A stretch of 64,000 bases of DNA. Origin: Sphaerisporangium aureirubrum. GTDB taxonomy: Bacteria > Actinomycetota > Actinomycetes > Streptosporangiales > Streptosporangiaceae. The notes under the pieces were generated by a model that worked only from the letters and a program-made list of their open reading frames with translations, searched no databases and was not told the DNA's origin. How positions within the stretch are numbered: position 1 is the first letter of the stretch; every line of letters begins with the position of its first letter. Below are positions 33,643 through 41,866 of the stretch, in pieces. A program made the translations under genes and the position numbers. The stretch spans positions 62,001 to 126,000 of the forward strand of contig NZ_JBHSRF010000015.1 in assembly GCF_042658925.1 (NCBI RefSeq), given 5' to 3'.

Positions 33643-35364
33643 TCAGTGGCCGACGGCGCGCAGGGCGTCGACGATGCCCTTGCCGTAGAAGCCGTTGGAC
33701 CAGGTGCTTCCCTCGCAGACGTGCGTCGCCGTCACGGTGGTCCCGTTGGGCAGGATGCGGGTGTAGGTGTAGGCGGGCGGGGTGGGGCAGGCGGTCTTGG
33801 TGGCCGTGGCCTTCAGGACCCCCTCGACCAGGTCCGGGGACATGGTCTTGCCGCCGTTGCGCCAGTCACGGGTGCCGTACTTGCTGACGATGAGCGCCGC
33901 GACGCCGGCCGCGCGGGGCGAGGCCATGGACGTGCCCTGAAGGTACTGGTAGTACGCGCAGGTGGAGCCCTTGCAGTCCTTCACCACGTAGTCCACCGTC
34001 GGGTTCCCGGCCGCGTCGATCTCGCCGTTGGCGATGGCGAGCGACTTGGGATAGGCCGACAGCGTGGCCTTGGTGACGTCCCGCGTGTTGGTCGGCGTGT
34101 CGTACGTGTCGCCGCCGGGGGAGGCGACGTCGACGTAGCCGTTGCCGAAGCTGGAGTAGTACGACTTGCGCTTGCTGATGCCGATGGCGGACACCGAGAT
34201 CACGTGCTCACCCTCGCCGGGCAGGGACAGGCAGCTCGGCGGGATGGTGCGCGTGTAGGGCGCCTCGCCGGGCTGGCCGGCGAAGTCCGGGCTGGTGTTG
34301 TCGGTGTAGTTCTTGGTGTAGTCACCGGCCTGGTTGCCCGCGGCGCCGACCAGGGTGACGCCCTTGCGGTGCGCGTAGTTCAGGGCGCGCTGGGTCGCGT
34401 TGATGATCGTGGCCTGCTCGGCCCGGTCCTCGGGCGAGTCGGCCGGGTTGTCGGTGCAGTTGAACAGCCATGGGTCGATGTAGTAGCTCATGTTGACCAC
34501 GTCGACACCGGCGTCACCGGCGTAGGTCAGGGCGTCCACGCTCGGCTGCAGGAAGAAGTAACCCGAGTCCTGGCCGGCGCGGATGTTGATGACGGTGACG
34601 TTGGGGGCGACACCGGCGACACCGAGCTTGTTGATCGGGGAGGCGATCGAGGACGCCACGTGCGTGCCGTGACCGTTCTCGTCCACGTCCGGCGCGTCGC
34701 TGCAGGAGTGGTCGGCCTCTTCCTCACAGGGGCCGTCGACCGGGTCGCCGTTGGCGTCCACGGGGACGTCGGTCGTGAAGTTGCGGCTCAGGGCGCGGTT
34801 GAAGTTGGGGGCGATGTCGGGGTGCGAACCGTCGACGCCGGTGTCGATGACACCGACCACCACCTGCTTGTCGCCCTTCTCGTACTTGTGGGCCTCGTTC
34901 GCGTGGATCTGCTTCAGGTCCCACTGAAGGTCCGAGAGCGGTTCGGCCTTGTCGTTGCGGCCGTGGTTGAGCGGGCCGCCGTGGCCCCGGCCTTCCTTCT
35001 CCACTGCCTTGGCCAGCTCGGCCGCGCGGGCGGCGTCACTCGCCCTCGCGCTCTTGGGGACGCTGCCGATGCTGCGGTCGTGCGCGACGCCATCGACGGC
35101 GCCGCTGGCCCTGACCGCATCAGCGAAGCCCGGGTTCTGCGTTGACACCGTGGCCAGTCCGACCGCGGTGTTCACTTTGAGGACGCTGCCGCCCGCCGCC
35201 TCGATCGCCTTCTGGGCGTCGGCGGCAACGGCACCTTCCTTGTACAGGACGACGTACTGGGTCGTGGTCGCCGGCGCGGCCTTTGTTGGTCCAGCTTGCG
35301 CCGGGTTGGCCGCCACTGCCGCGATCAGTGCGGTAGCCGCAGCTACGACGATGACGCGTCTCAA
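33643..35364 (-). CDS. Secreted subtilisin-like serine protease (S8)
   Basis: 573 residues. Signal peptide (MRRVIVVAAATALIAA, AQA cleavage near residue 24), an I9-type propeptide (about 35-110, TQYVVLYKEGAVAADAQ), then the S8 domain with Asp174 (VIDTGVDGSHPD), His232 (NGHGTHVAS), oxyanion Asn in VGAAGNQAGD and Ser479 (QGTSMASPRAAG). A Cys-containing insert (about 205-225) and a Cys pair near the end may form disulfides. TTG at 35364 is chosen because GGAGG lies 6 bases upstream and it gives a clean signal peptide; ATG 35403 and GTG 35367 are alternatives. Likely an extracellular nutrient or developmental protease. Confidence 0.9.
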   Translation of the reverse strand: MRRVIVVAAATALIAAVAANPAQAGPTKAAPATTTQYVVLYKEGAVAADAQKAIEAAGGSVLKVNTAVGLATVSTQNPGFADAVRASGAVDGVAHDRSIGSVPKSARASDAARAAELAKAVEKEGRGHGGPLNHGRNDKAEPLSDLQWDLKQIHANEAHKYEKGDKQVVVGVIDTGVDGSHPDIAPNFNRALSRNFTTDVPVDANGDPVDGPCEEEADHSCSDAPDVDENGHGTHVASSIASPINKLGVAGVAPNVTVINIRAGQDSGYFFLQPSVDALTYAGDAGVDVVNMSYYIDPWLFNCTDNPADSPEDRAEQATIINATQRALNYAHRKGVTLVGAAGNQAGDYTKNYTDNTSPDFAGQPGEAPYTRTIPPSCLSLPGEGEHVISVSAIGISKRKSYYSSFGNGYVDVASPGGDTYDTPTNTRDVTKATLSAYPKSLAIANGEIDAAGNPTVDYVVKDCKGSTCAYYQYLQGTSMASPRAAGVAALIVSKYGTRDWRNGGKTMSPDLVEGVLKATATKTACPTPPAYTYTRILPNGTTVTATHVCEGSTWSNGFYGKGIVDALRAVGH

Positions 35365-35535
35365 CACCCACCTCCAAGTGAGCTGAACTTCTGCGGAGTT
35401 CATATTTCGGGATAACCCCGGTTCGTGACAGTCCCGTGAGGATTTGCGATAAAGGTGTGACATAGCGGCGGGCGAATCGGGCTCAGGCGCCCCCGGGCGA
35501 CGCTGAGCACCCGGTGGATGCGGCAGGATTGGGGT

Positions 35536-36498
35536 ATGAGCCCAGCGGACTTCACTCGACCGGCATCGCTGCAAGGGGCCGTGGACCTCGGCGCGCGCAA
35601 GCAGGCCCTGGAGGCGCAGGCCCGCCGCGAGGCGGCGGCGGCCCAGGCGCCGGCGCAGGGCGCCACACCCCCCGCCGCGGGGGGGACGGTCATCGACGTC
35701 ACCGACGCCACCTTCGCCACCGAGGTGATCGAGCGCTCCATGCGGGTGCCGGTGATCCTCGACCTCTGGGCGACCTGGTGCGAACCATGCAAGCAGCTCA
35801 GCCCCATCCTGGAGAAGCTCGCCGCCGAGGCCGCCGGACGCTGGGTCCTCGCCAAGGTCGACGTGGACGCGAGCCCGCAGATCAGCGGCGCGCTCCAGGT
35901 GCAGAGCATCCCCACCGTCCTCGCAGTGTTCCAGGGACAGGCCGTCACCGGCTTCCAGGGCGCGCTGCCCGAGGCACAGGTGCGGCAATGGCTCGACCAA
36001 CTCATGACCGCGCTGGCGCAGTACCTCCAGCCGGGCGGCGAGCAGCCCCCCGGCGAAGCCGATGCCGAGGCGCCCCAGCCCCAGGTCGACCCCGACCTCC
36101 TCGCCGCCGAGAAGGCCGTCGACGAGGGCGACCTCGACGCCGCCGCGGCGGCGTACGAGCGGCTGCTCGCCCGCTCGCCCGCCGACCAGGACGCCAAGAT
36201 CGGCCTGGCCGGTGTCGGCCTCATCCGCCGTACCCAGGACCTCGACCCCCGCGGGGTGATCGACCGGGCCGCCGCCGACCCCAAGGACGTGGAGGCGCAG
36301 GCCCAGGCCGCGGACGTCGAGATGCTGAGCGGCATGCCGGAGGCCGCGTTCGCCCGGCTCATCGGCCTGATCCGCCGCAGCTCCGGCGACGACCGCGACC
36401 GCACCCGCCGTCACCTGCTCGGCCTCTTCGACGCCCTGCCCCCCGGCGACCCGGTCGTCGCCAAGGCCCGCCGGGATCTCGCCAACGCCCTCTTCTGA
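35536..36498 (+). CDS. YbbN-like thioredoxin/TPR co-chaperone
   Basis: 320 residues. An Ala/Gln-rich N-terminal stretch is followed by a thioredoxin domain (about 50-160) with active site WCEPC (Cys82, Cys85) and the cis-proline segment QSIPTVLAVFQGQ, then TPR-like helices (about 185-320) as in E. coli YbbN/CnoX. The family protects folding proteins under oxidative stress. The position matches Rv1324. An in-frame ATG at 35518 would add six residues. Confidence 0.88.
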   Translation: MSPADFTRPASLQGAVDLGARKQALEAQARREAAAAQAPAQGATPPAAGGTVIDVTDATFATEVIERSMRVPVILDLWATWCEPCKQLSPILEKLAAEAAGRWVLAKVDVDASPQISGALQVQSIPTVLAVFQGQAVTGFQGALPEAQVRQWLDQLMTALAQYLQPGGEQPPGEADAEAPQPQVDPDLLAAEKAVDEGDLDAAAAAYERLLARSPADQDAKIGLAGVGLIRRTQDLDPRGVIDRAAADPKDVEAQAQAADVEMLSGMPEAAFARLIGLIRRSSGDDRDRTRRHLLGLFDALPPGDPVVAKARRDLANALF

Positions 36499-36666
36499 CC
36501 GCTGGGGGTCCACCCCGGAGTTCACGGGGGCCGTCCACAGGGACGGCGTGAGCGCTAGGCCTGGTCTGGCACGATGGATATCCCCCGAATGTGCAGGCTG
36601 GCCGGATGCGCGATCACGGGCACCCGAGCGAGCGCGACCACACACACCGCAAAGGAGCGGATTGAC

Positions 36667-38076
36667 GTGGCGACCGTGCCGAGCGTGTCCTACTCGATCA
36701 CCGTCCGTCTCGAGGTCCCGGCGGGGGGCAAGGCCGTCAGCCAGCTCACCCACGCCGTGGAGAACGCCGGGGGAGTGGTGACCGCCCTCGACGTCACCAC
36801 CGCCGGGCACGAGACCCTGCGCATCGACGTCACCTGCGCCGCCAAGGACACCGAGCACGCGCAGGCCATCGTCGACAGCCTGGGCCAGGTGGGCGGGGTC
36901 GTCCTGCACAAGGTCAGCGACCGCACGTTCCTCATGCACCTCGGCGGCAAGATCGAGATGCAGTCCAAGGTGCCGCTGCGCACCCGTGACGAGCTGTCGA
37001 TGGCGTACACCCCCGGCGTCGCCCGGGTGTCCCTGGCCATCGCCCGCAACCCCGAGGACGCCCGGCGCCTCACCATCAAGCGCAACACCGTGGCCGTCGT
37101 CACCGACGGCTCGGCGGTGCTCGGCCTCGGCAACATCGGCCCCGCCGCCGCGCTACCGGTCATGGAGGGCAAGGCCGCCCTGTTCAAGCGCTTCGCGGGC
37201 ATCGACGCCTGGCCCATCTGCCTGGACACCCAGGACGTCGACACCATCGTCGAGGTCGTCCGCTGCATCGCCCCCGGCTTCGGCGGCATCAATCTCGAGG
37301 ACATCTCCGCGCCGCGCTGCTTCGAGATCGAGCGCCGCCTGCGCGACATGCTGGACATCCCGGTCTTCCACGACGACCAGCACGGCACCGCGATCTGCGT
37401 CCTCGCCGCCCTCACCAACGCCCTGCGCGTCGTCGGCAAGTCCCTGCCCGACGTCCGCATCGCCATGGCAGGCGCCGGCGCCGCCGGCACCGCCGTCCTG
37501 CGCCTGCTCCTCGCCGCCGGTGCCCGCCACGTCGTCGTCTGCGACTACCTCGGCGCCGTCCACAAGGGCCGCGACGACCTCGACGACTCCCTGCGCTGGA
37601 TCGCCGAGAACACCAACGCCGAGGGCTACGGCGGCGACCTGCGCGGCGCCGTCAAGGGCGCCGACGTCTTCATCGGCGTCTCCGCCCCCGGCATCCTCAC
37701 CGGCGACGACATCGCCACCATGGCCGACTCCGCCGTGGTCTTCGCCCTCGCCAACCCCGACCCCGAGGTCTCCCCCGACGACGCCAGAGAACACGCCGCC
37801 GTAGTCGCCACCGGCCGCTCCGACTACCCCAACCAGATCAACAACGTCCTGGCCTTCCCCGGCGTCTTCCGCGGCCTCCTGGACTCCCAGTCCCGCACCG
37901 TGACCGAGTCCATGCTCCTGGCCGCCGCCACCGCCCTGGCCGGCGTCGTCTCCCCCGAAGAACTGGGCCCCAACTACATAATCCCCAGCGTCTTCCACCC
38001 CGACGTCTCCACCACAGTCGCCTCCGCCGTAAGCAAAAGCGCCGGCGGCCGAGTCCGAGGCCTAACCGAAGCCTGA
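36667..38076 (+). CDS. NAD-dependent malic enzyme with N-terminal ACT domain
   Basis: 469 residues from a GTG with AAAGGAG upstream. An ACT-like regulatory domain (about 1-85, SYSITVRLEVP and ALDVTTAGHETLRIDV) precedes the malic enzyme core: MAYTPGVARVSLAI, catalytic Lys in LPVMEGKAALFKRFAG, metal-binding FHDDQHGTAICVLAAL, nucleotide-binding AGAGAAGTAV, and PNQINNVLAFPGVFRG. It decarboxylates malate to pyruvate. The ACT domain suggests allosteric control by a small ligand. Confidence 0.93.
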   Translation: MATVPSVSYSITVRLEVPAGGKAVSQLTHAVENAGGVVTALDVTTAGHETLRIDVTCAAKDTEHAQAIVDSLGQVGGVVLHKVSDRTFLMHLGGKIEMQSKVPLRTRDELSMAYTPGVARVSLAIARNPEDARRLTIKRNTVAVVTDGSAVLGLGNIGPAAALPVMEGKAALFKRFAGIDAWPICLDTQDVDTIVEVVRCIAPGFGGINLEDISAPRCFEIERRLRDMLDIPVFHDDQHGTAICVLAALTNALRVVGKSLPDVRIAMAGAGAAGTAVLRLLLAAGARHVVVCDYLGAVHKGRDDLDDSLRWIAENTNAEGYGGDLRGAVKGADVFIGVSAPGILTGDDIATMADSAVVFALANPDPEVSPDDAREHAAVVATGRSDYPNQINNVLAFPGVFRGLLDSQSRTVTESMLLAAATALAGVVSPEELGPNYIIPSVFHPDVSTTVASAVSKSAGGRVRGLTEA

Positions 38077-38217
38077 CCCCCCCAGCCCCACCCACCCACG
38101 GCGGGCCCATTTCTCGCTGCCCACAAATAAGCCCCACCCGCAGAAAAACCCTGCTACTCACCCTTAACCGATTTTGTGCGCAAGGTGAAGCAAAAGAGCG
38201 CTCGGACTGCCCTCATT

Positions 38218-38257
38218 GGGGCTCCCGCCCCAAACCCCAAGGCAGGGGCTCCGCCCC
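38218..38257. repeat. Paired GGGGC/GCCCC hairpins (dispersed-repeat type)
   Basis: GGGGC TCCC GCCCC at 38218-38231 and GGGGC TCC GCCCC at 38245-38257. Similar GGGGCGGAGCCCC palindromes are common intergenic repeats in actinomycete genomes (from memory, not searched). Confidence 0.45.
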
Positions 38258-38265
38258 CGCACCCC

Positions 38266-38328
38266 CTACCTGGGACAGTTGATGGTGATGACGGCGATGC
38301 CGCCCTCCACCTCGACGTCACCCTCATC
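38266..38328 (-). pseudogene. Possible enoyl-CoA hydratase N-terminal remnant
   Basis: Reading the minus strand into a TAG at 38266-38268 gives a 20-residue end that includes VEVEGGIAVITIN, very like the first beta strand of crotonase-family proteins (typically GIAVITINRP). The frame stops two residues after CP, so only a fragment remains, next to GC hairpins and the PIN/XRE pair. It is short, so chance resemblance is possible. Confidence 0.3.
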
Positions 38329-38403
38329 CCGTGCTCTGCGCCGTCTTCCGAGCAACCTCCCTGGTCGAGGTCTCCGCAGGAGGAGAGCTGGGGGGAGAAG
38401 AGC

Positions 38404-38952
38404 CTAGAGAAGCCCTCGCTCTCCCGCCCACCGCGAGAGCTCGGTACCGGTGCACGGCAGGCGCATCCCAGACGCTCGCAGAGCATCGACATGCCCGCAG
38501 ATTTCCACCAGCGTCAGCTTTCTGAGCGCGTACAGCCGGGTCAGCAACCATACGGTGCCGTGAATCTCCAGGCCGTGACGCCGTCCGACTCTGGTCGCGT
38601 CACGGTCGTCGGTGAGCACGACGAGTCGATGGGTTTCCGCGGCCGCGAACACACTGGCTTCGCCGAGGTCGTGTTCTCCGGCGCCGAGCAAGGTGACCCA
38701 CTTGTCGAAGGCAAGCAGGTCTTCGTCGGTGTCCTGCGGCAGGACCCGTAGCCATTCGAGTTTGGCCGGTGACGTCAGCGACGGATACCGATCGACATGC
38801 CTGGTGACCTCTTCCACCACGATGTAGGTGGTGGACATCTCCATCACGCAGGCGCCGAGTACATCGAGACGATCGGCTTTCGCGAAGTGAAGGATCACCA
38901 TGGCGTCCGCTACGAGCGGTGGCAACGGGTCGTCCGGCCTCGCCGTCGTCAT
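38404..38952 (-). CDS. PIN-like nuclease domain protein (putative toxin)
   Basis: 182 residues. PIN-type layout with spaced acidic residues: Asp16 (LVADAMVILHF), Glu47/Glu48 (VVEEVTRHV), GEHDLGEASVFAAA (Asp95, Glu98) and Asp115/Asp116 (VVLTDDRDATRV), followed by the end of the fold (HGTVWLLTRLYALRKL). PIN proteins are metal-dependent RNases and common toxins. The ATG overlaps the stop of the upstream XRE-ImmA gene as ATGA, so the two are coupled. A longer upstream frame (to 39300) is antisense-like and not used. Confidence 0.75.
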   Translation of the reverse strand: MTTARPDDPLPPLVADAMVILHFAKADRLDVLGACVMEMSTTYIVVEEVTRHVDRYPSLTSPAKLEWLRVLPQDTDEDLLAFDKWVTLLGAGEHDLGEASVFAAAETHRLVVLTDDRDATRVGRRHGLEIHGTVWLLTRLYALRKLTLVEICGHVDALRASGMRLPCTGTELSRWAGERGLL

Positions 38953-40043
38953 GGGGCGTCGTCCTCGTCGCCGCTTGGAGGCAGGTCGGTTTCGTTGTTT
39001 AACTGCCCGTGCATGAGTTCCACGGCTCGACGGCTGGTGATGTGGTGGTCCCGGTAGGCCAGCATCACGGCGTGCGCGAAGCCTGGGGGGACGCGGATGG
39101 AGTCGAGGTCCGGCTGGGGGGTCCAACCCAGCGCGTCCCTGAATTCGGCGTATGTCGGAGGGCAGGCACGTAGCTTCGTTTCCTCGGCTTTGCCTATCGC
39201 TTCGGCCGTGGTCGCCTGCCGGAGGGCGAGACTCCAGGATGTCCGGTGTTCGGCCGCCAGGCGGATGAGCGTGGATCTGCAGGGTCCGCGCTCCACCCAT
39301 GCCCGGCTGATGGCGGCGACCGGGAGGAGGAGTTCCGCGGCGAAGACGTTCACCACCGCTTCGCGGTCCTCACGGGAGGCGCTTACTCCCAGGTCGCTCG
39401 AGTACTCATCGCCGAGTATGAGGTGGCCGAGTTCGTGGGCCGCGGTCGCGCGACGACGGCCGGGGTCGCCACTGACGCTGATCACGGCTGCCGCCACGTC
39501 ACCGTCCACGGCTGAGGCGCCGTCCCCCGGAAGGTCTGTCAGCAGCAGGTACTGCCCGCTCTGCTCGCAGAGGTCGACGAGCGACTCGATTGGCCGGCTC
39601 CCCAGGCCGAGCTCATCTCTCAGCCACCGCGCGGCGGCCACCGCGGCCGCACGCCCGTCGACCCTGTCCGGGTATCGCTTGATCGGGTTCGGCCGGAGCG
39701 TCCCCAGGGAGACGAGGAGCCGGATGTCACGAATCCACGAGGCCAGCGCGGCGTCGATGCGATACGAGGCCTGCGCGGCGTCTGTGGTGGTGTCCTCGGC
39801 CAAGGGCGCGCGGTGGGACATCACCGCTGGCGGCGCACTGATGAAGTGCGCGATCGGAAGATCGAGTGCGCTTGCCACCCGCACGAGTTCCAGCGCGTCC
39901 AGACGCCTGCCACCGGCCTCGATCTTGCTGACCATGGTCCGATCGAGACCGATCCTCTCGGCCAGCTGTTCCTGGGAAAGCCGCATGGCCAGCCGTGATT
40001 CGCGAACCCGTTCCCCGATCGCGACCCAGTCAAGCGAACTCAT
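38949..40043 (-). CDS. XRE-family regulator fused to ImmA/IrrE-type metallopeptidase
   Basis: 364 residues. An N-terminal HTH_3 domain (about 8-62: ERVRESRLAMRLSQEQLAER, then MVSKIEAGGRRL) is followed by a COG2856/ImmA-IrrE zinc peptidase with HELGH (His203, Glu204, His207) and a downstream Glu in NVFAAELLLP. Such fusions cleave or sense partner regulators and occur in mobile elements, toxin-antitoxin-like loci and the DNA damage response. It is encoded immediately before and coupled to the PIN-like gene, which fits an antitoxin/regulator role. Confidence 0.88.
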   Translation of the reverse strand: MSSLDWVAIGERVRESRLAMRLSQEQLAERIGLDRTMVSKIEAGGRRLDALELVRVASALDLPIAHFISAPPAVMSHRAPLAEDTTTDAAQASYRIDAALASWIRDIRLLVSLGTLRPNPIKRYPDRVDGRAAAVAAARWLRDELGLGSRPIESLVDLCEQSGQYLLLTDLPGDGASAVDGDVAAAVISVSGDPGRRRATAAHELGHLILGDEYSSDLGVSASREDREAVVNVFAAELLLPVAAISRAWVERGPCRSTLIRLAAEHRTSWSLALRQATTAEAIGKAEETKLRACPPTYAEFRDALGWTPQPDLDSIRVPPGFAHAVMLAYRDHHITSRRAVELMHGQLNNETDLPPSGDEDDAP

Positions 40044-40247
40044 GGTGCGATAATCGCACAGCGAGTGATCCGCCGACCACCTCGCGAGGCAATGCTCCGG
40101 ACATCATTGCTTCCAAGCCGCCGAAGCGGGACGCCGCTCTCGTGACGGGCTTCGGCTGTCGTCTTATCGCGGTGTCGCGGGGCCGACTATTGTGACCGCT
40201 CGGTTTGTGGCGGAGTGGCGTTTCGCGGCTTGGGAGGAATGAGGGCG

Positions 40248-40898
40248 ATGGGGTTCGAATTTGAGGGGCCGTTGCTGGATGGGGTGCTGGTGCGGCTGGA
40301 GCCGTTGGGGCGGCGGCATGTGGACGAACTGGTGGTGGCGGTGGAGGAGGGGCGCGAGGCGTATGGGTTTACGTGGGTGCCTCGGGCTTCGGAGGTGGAG
40401 GGGTATGTCGACGGGCGGCTCGCTCGGGCGGCGGCTGGGGAACTGGCTCCGTACGCGCAGGTGGAGAAGGGGTCGGGGCGGGTGGTGGGGGTCACTGCTT
40501 ACTGTGATCCTCGGTTGTGGCCGGGGCGGGGGGAGTTGTGCGCGGTCGAGGTGGGGTCGACGTGGCTCGCGGCGTCGGCGCAGGGGACCGGGGTGAACCT
40601 GGAGGCCAAGTTCCTGCTGTTCCGGCATGTGTTCGAGAGCTGGGGGGTGGCTCGGGTCGATCTCCAGACGGACGCGCGGAACGAGCGGTCGCGGGGCGCG
40701 ATCGAGAGTGTGGGGGCGCGGCTCGAAGGTGTGCTGCGGAACTGGTCCCGGTCGCGGGCGCCGGGTGAGGACGGGCGGCTTCGGGACTCCGCGGTCTACT
40801 CGATCATCGCGGACGAGTGGCCGGACTGCCGGGCGATGCTGGAGAAGCGGCTGGCCCGGGTGCTGGAGCGCCGGGGGGCGGGTGCCGGCCGGACCTGA
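40248..40898 (+). CDS. GNAT-family N-acetyltransferase
   Basis: 216 residues of the RimJ/RimL-like GNAT_3 type: LVRLEPLGRRHVDELV at the start, VVGVTAYCD, EVGSTWLAASAQGTGVNLEAK as the acetyl-CoA pyrophosphate loop, and the C-terminal TDARNERSRGAIESVGARLEGVLR signature. In-frame starts are GTG 40215, ATG 40239 and ATG 40248; the last is chosen for GGGAGGA spacing. The substrate (protein N-terminus or small amine) is unknown. Confidence 0.87.
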   Translation: MGFEFEGPLLDGVLVRLEPLGRRHVDELVVAVEEGREAYGFTWVPRASEVEGYVDGRLARAAAGELAPYAQVEKGSGRVVGVTAYCDPRLWPGRGELCAVEVGSTWLAASAQGTGVNLEAKFLLFRHVFESWGVARVDLQTDARNERSRGAIESVGARLEGVLRNWSRSRAPGEDGRLRDSAVYSIIADEWPDCRAMLEKRLARVLERRGAGAGRT

Positions 40899-40914
40899 CA
40901 TTTCTGGGTTTTCG

Positions 40915-41607
40915 TCATGTGGGGCGGCGGCGGGTGCAGGGGCGGAGGGTCATGTGGGGGTGGAGGCCTCGGGGGGTGGGGTGGGGCCAGAGGAGGGCTA
41001 GCCAGAGGAGTAGGGAGCCGGAGATGGTCAGGCCTAGGGCGGTGGCCACCTTGGCGTAGAAGTCGGTGGGGGGGCCGGTGTGGGGGAGGCTGCCGCGGAT
41101 CAGGGGGTTGTAGCGGTAGCCGTGGCGGATCAGGGGGTTGTGGTGGTGGCCGCGGGTGGAGGTGGCGGAGTCGCGGGAGTCGTCCGAGCTGCTTTCCTCG
41201 TGGCGGTAGGAGGAGGCCTGGTATTCGGCGTAGGAGTCCTCGCGGGAGTCGCAGGTGGAGCGGAGGCGGTAGGTGGTGGTGCCCTGGCCCTCGATGGTGA
41301 CGCCGACGCGGTCGGTGTCCTGGGGGTCGACGTGGACGGGGATGGTGCGTTCGACGCCGGGCCACAGGAGGCCGTTGCGGATGAGCTTGCCGTCCTGGTG
41401 GACGGAGTACTCGGCGGCGTCGCGGTCGCGGGGGGCGTTCATGACGACCTCGGCGCGGCCGGCGGGGCAGTCGACCCGGGTGACGGAGACGCCGATGCGG
41501 TGGTCGCGGGGGTCGTCGGAGCCGGCGGCGTGCGAGGCGCGGGCGGCCGGGAAACCGGCGGCGGCGGCGCCGATCGCCACGATCGTCACAAGGAGGACGG
41601 GGCTCAT
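40915..41607 (-). CDS. Secreted LPXTG-type surface protein
   Basis: 230 residues. N-terminal signal (SPVLLVTIVAIGAAAAGF), a beta-rich domain (about 35-120) with Cys47 and Cys119, a Ser/His-rich stalk with a repeated NPLIR motif (157-171), then a sortase signal: LPHTG at 174-178, a hydrophobic segment (about 187-207) and a short Arg-rich tail. It is therefore probably cell-wall anchored. No sortase gene is in the window. The gene is preceded by two tandem 47-bp copies of its own start region, each encoding a 16-residue minicistron. Confidence 0.78.
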   Translation of the reverse strand: MSPVLLVTIVAIGAAAAGFPAARASHAAGSDDPRDHRIGVSVTRVDCPAGRAEVVMNAPRDRDAAEYSVHQDGKLIRNGLLWPGVERTIPVHVDPQDTDRVGVTIEGQGTTTYRLRSTCDSREDSYAEYQASSYRHEESSSDDSRDSATSTRGHHHNPLIRHGYRYNPLIRGSLPHTGPPTDFYAKVATALGLTISGSLLLWLALLWPHPTPRGLHPHMTLRPCTRRRPT

Positions 41608-41654
41608 GCCACACCTCCGGGCGCCGCGGTCGTCACAGGGGCGGCGGGGCTCAT
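41604..41654 (-). CDS. Minicistron 2 (16 residues) upstream of the LPHTG gene
   Basis: Encodes MSPAAPVTTAAPGGVA and stops in a TGA that overlaps the ATG of the LPHTG gene (ATGA). GGAG lies 8 bases before its ATG. Its own sequence supplies the GGAGG that serves the main gene. It arises from a 47-bp tandem duplication and may be translated as a coupled leader; no expression evidence. Confidence 0.4.
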   Translation of the reverse strand: MSPAAPVTTAAPGGVA

Positions 41655-41701
41655 GCCCGGTCTCCGGGAGCCGTGAACGGCACGAGTAGGACAGGGCTCA
41701 T
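41608..41701 (-). repeat. Two 47-bp tandem copies of the LPHTG gene start region
   Basis: On the minus strand units begin with ATGAGCCC at 41701, 41654 and 41607; the third is the start of the real gene. Each unit also contains CCCGGAG about 12 bases before the next ATG. A 47-bp period is not a multiple of three, so each copy shifts frame and closes with ATGA. Confidence 0.8.
41651..41701 (-). CDS. Minicistron 1 (16 residues) upstream of the LPHTG gene
   Basis: Encodes MSPVLLVPFTAPGDRA, whose first seven residues equal the start of the LPHTG protein, and ends in a TGA overlapping the next ATG. AGAGGAGG lies 6 bases upstream, the strongest ribosome-binding site of the three. It could be the first of three coupled translation starts. 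Confidence 0.4.
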   Translation of the reverse strand: MSPVLLVPFTAPGDRA

Positions 41702-41866
41702 GCGGGGCCTCCTCTGGTGTGACGGCGCGGTGCGCGCAAGGTTCCCTCCGATCTTCGTCACTCTACGTGCCCAGTTACCTGCCGGGCGTAACGTGGCGTG
41801 AGGCGAAAGCCTTAATGTGGCTGGGGGTGGGCGCGCGTTCCGGGCATCACACGTCATGATGGATGC

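Larger units (their letters stand above)
38077..38403. other. 327-bp intergenic region with GC hairpins and a gene remnant
   Basis: The part next to malic enzyme is C-rich and unstructured. The middle holds two copies of a GGGGC-loop-GCCCC hairpin (listed separately). The right part holds a short open stretch on the minus strand resembling the start of enoyl-CoA hydratase (listed separately). No complete gene seen. Confidence 0.5.

Noticed and set aside
35404..36939. Extension of the subtilase frame through ybbN and malic enzyme on the opposite strand
   Set aside because: The stretch before the signal peptide is antisense to real genes and lacks protein-like sequence.
38953..39300. N-terminal extension of the PIN-like gene
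   Set aside because: Low-complexity Arg/Pro translation inside the XRE-ImmA gene on the same strand; the ATGA overlap at 38952 fits the real start.
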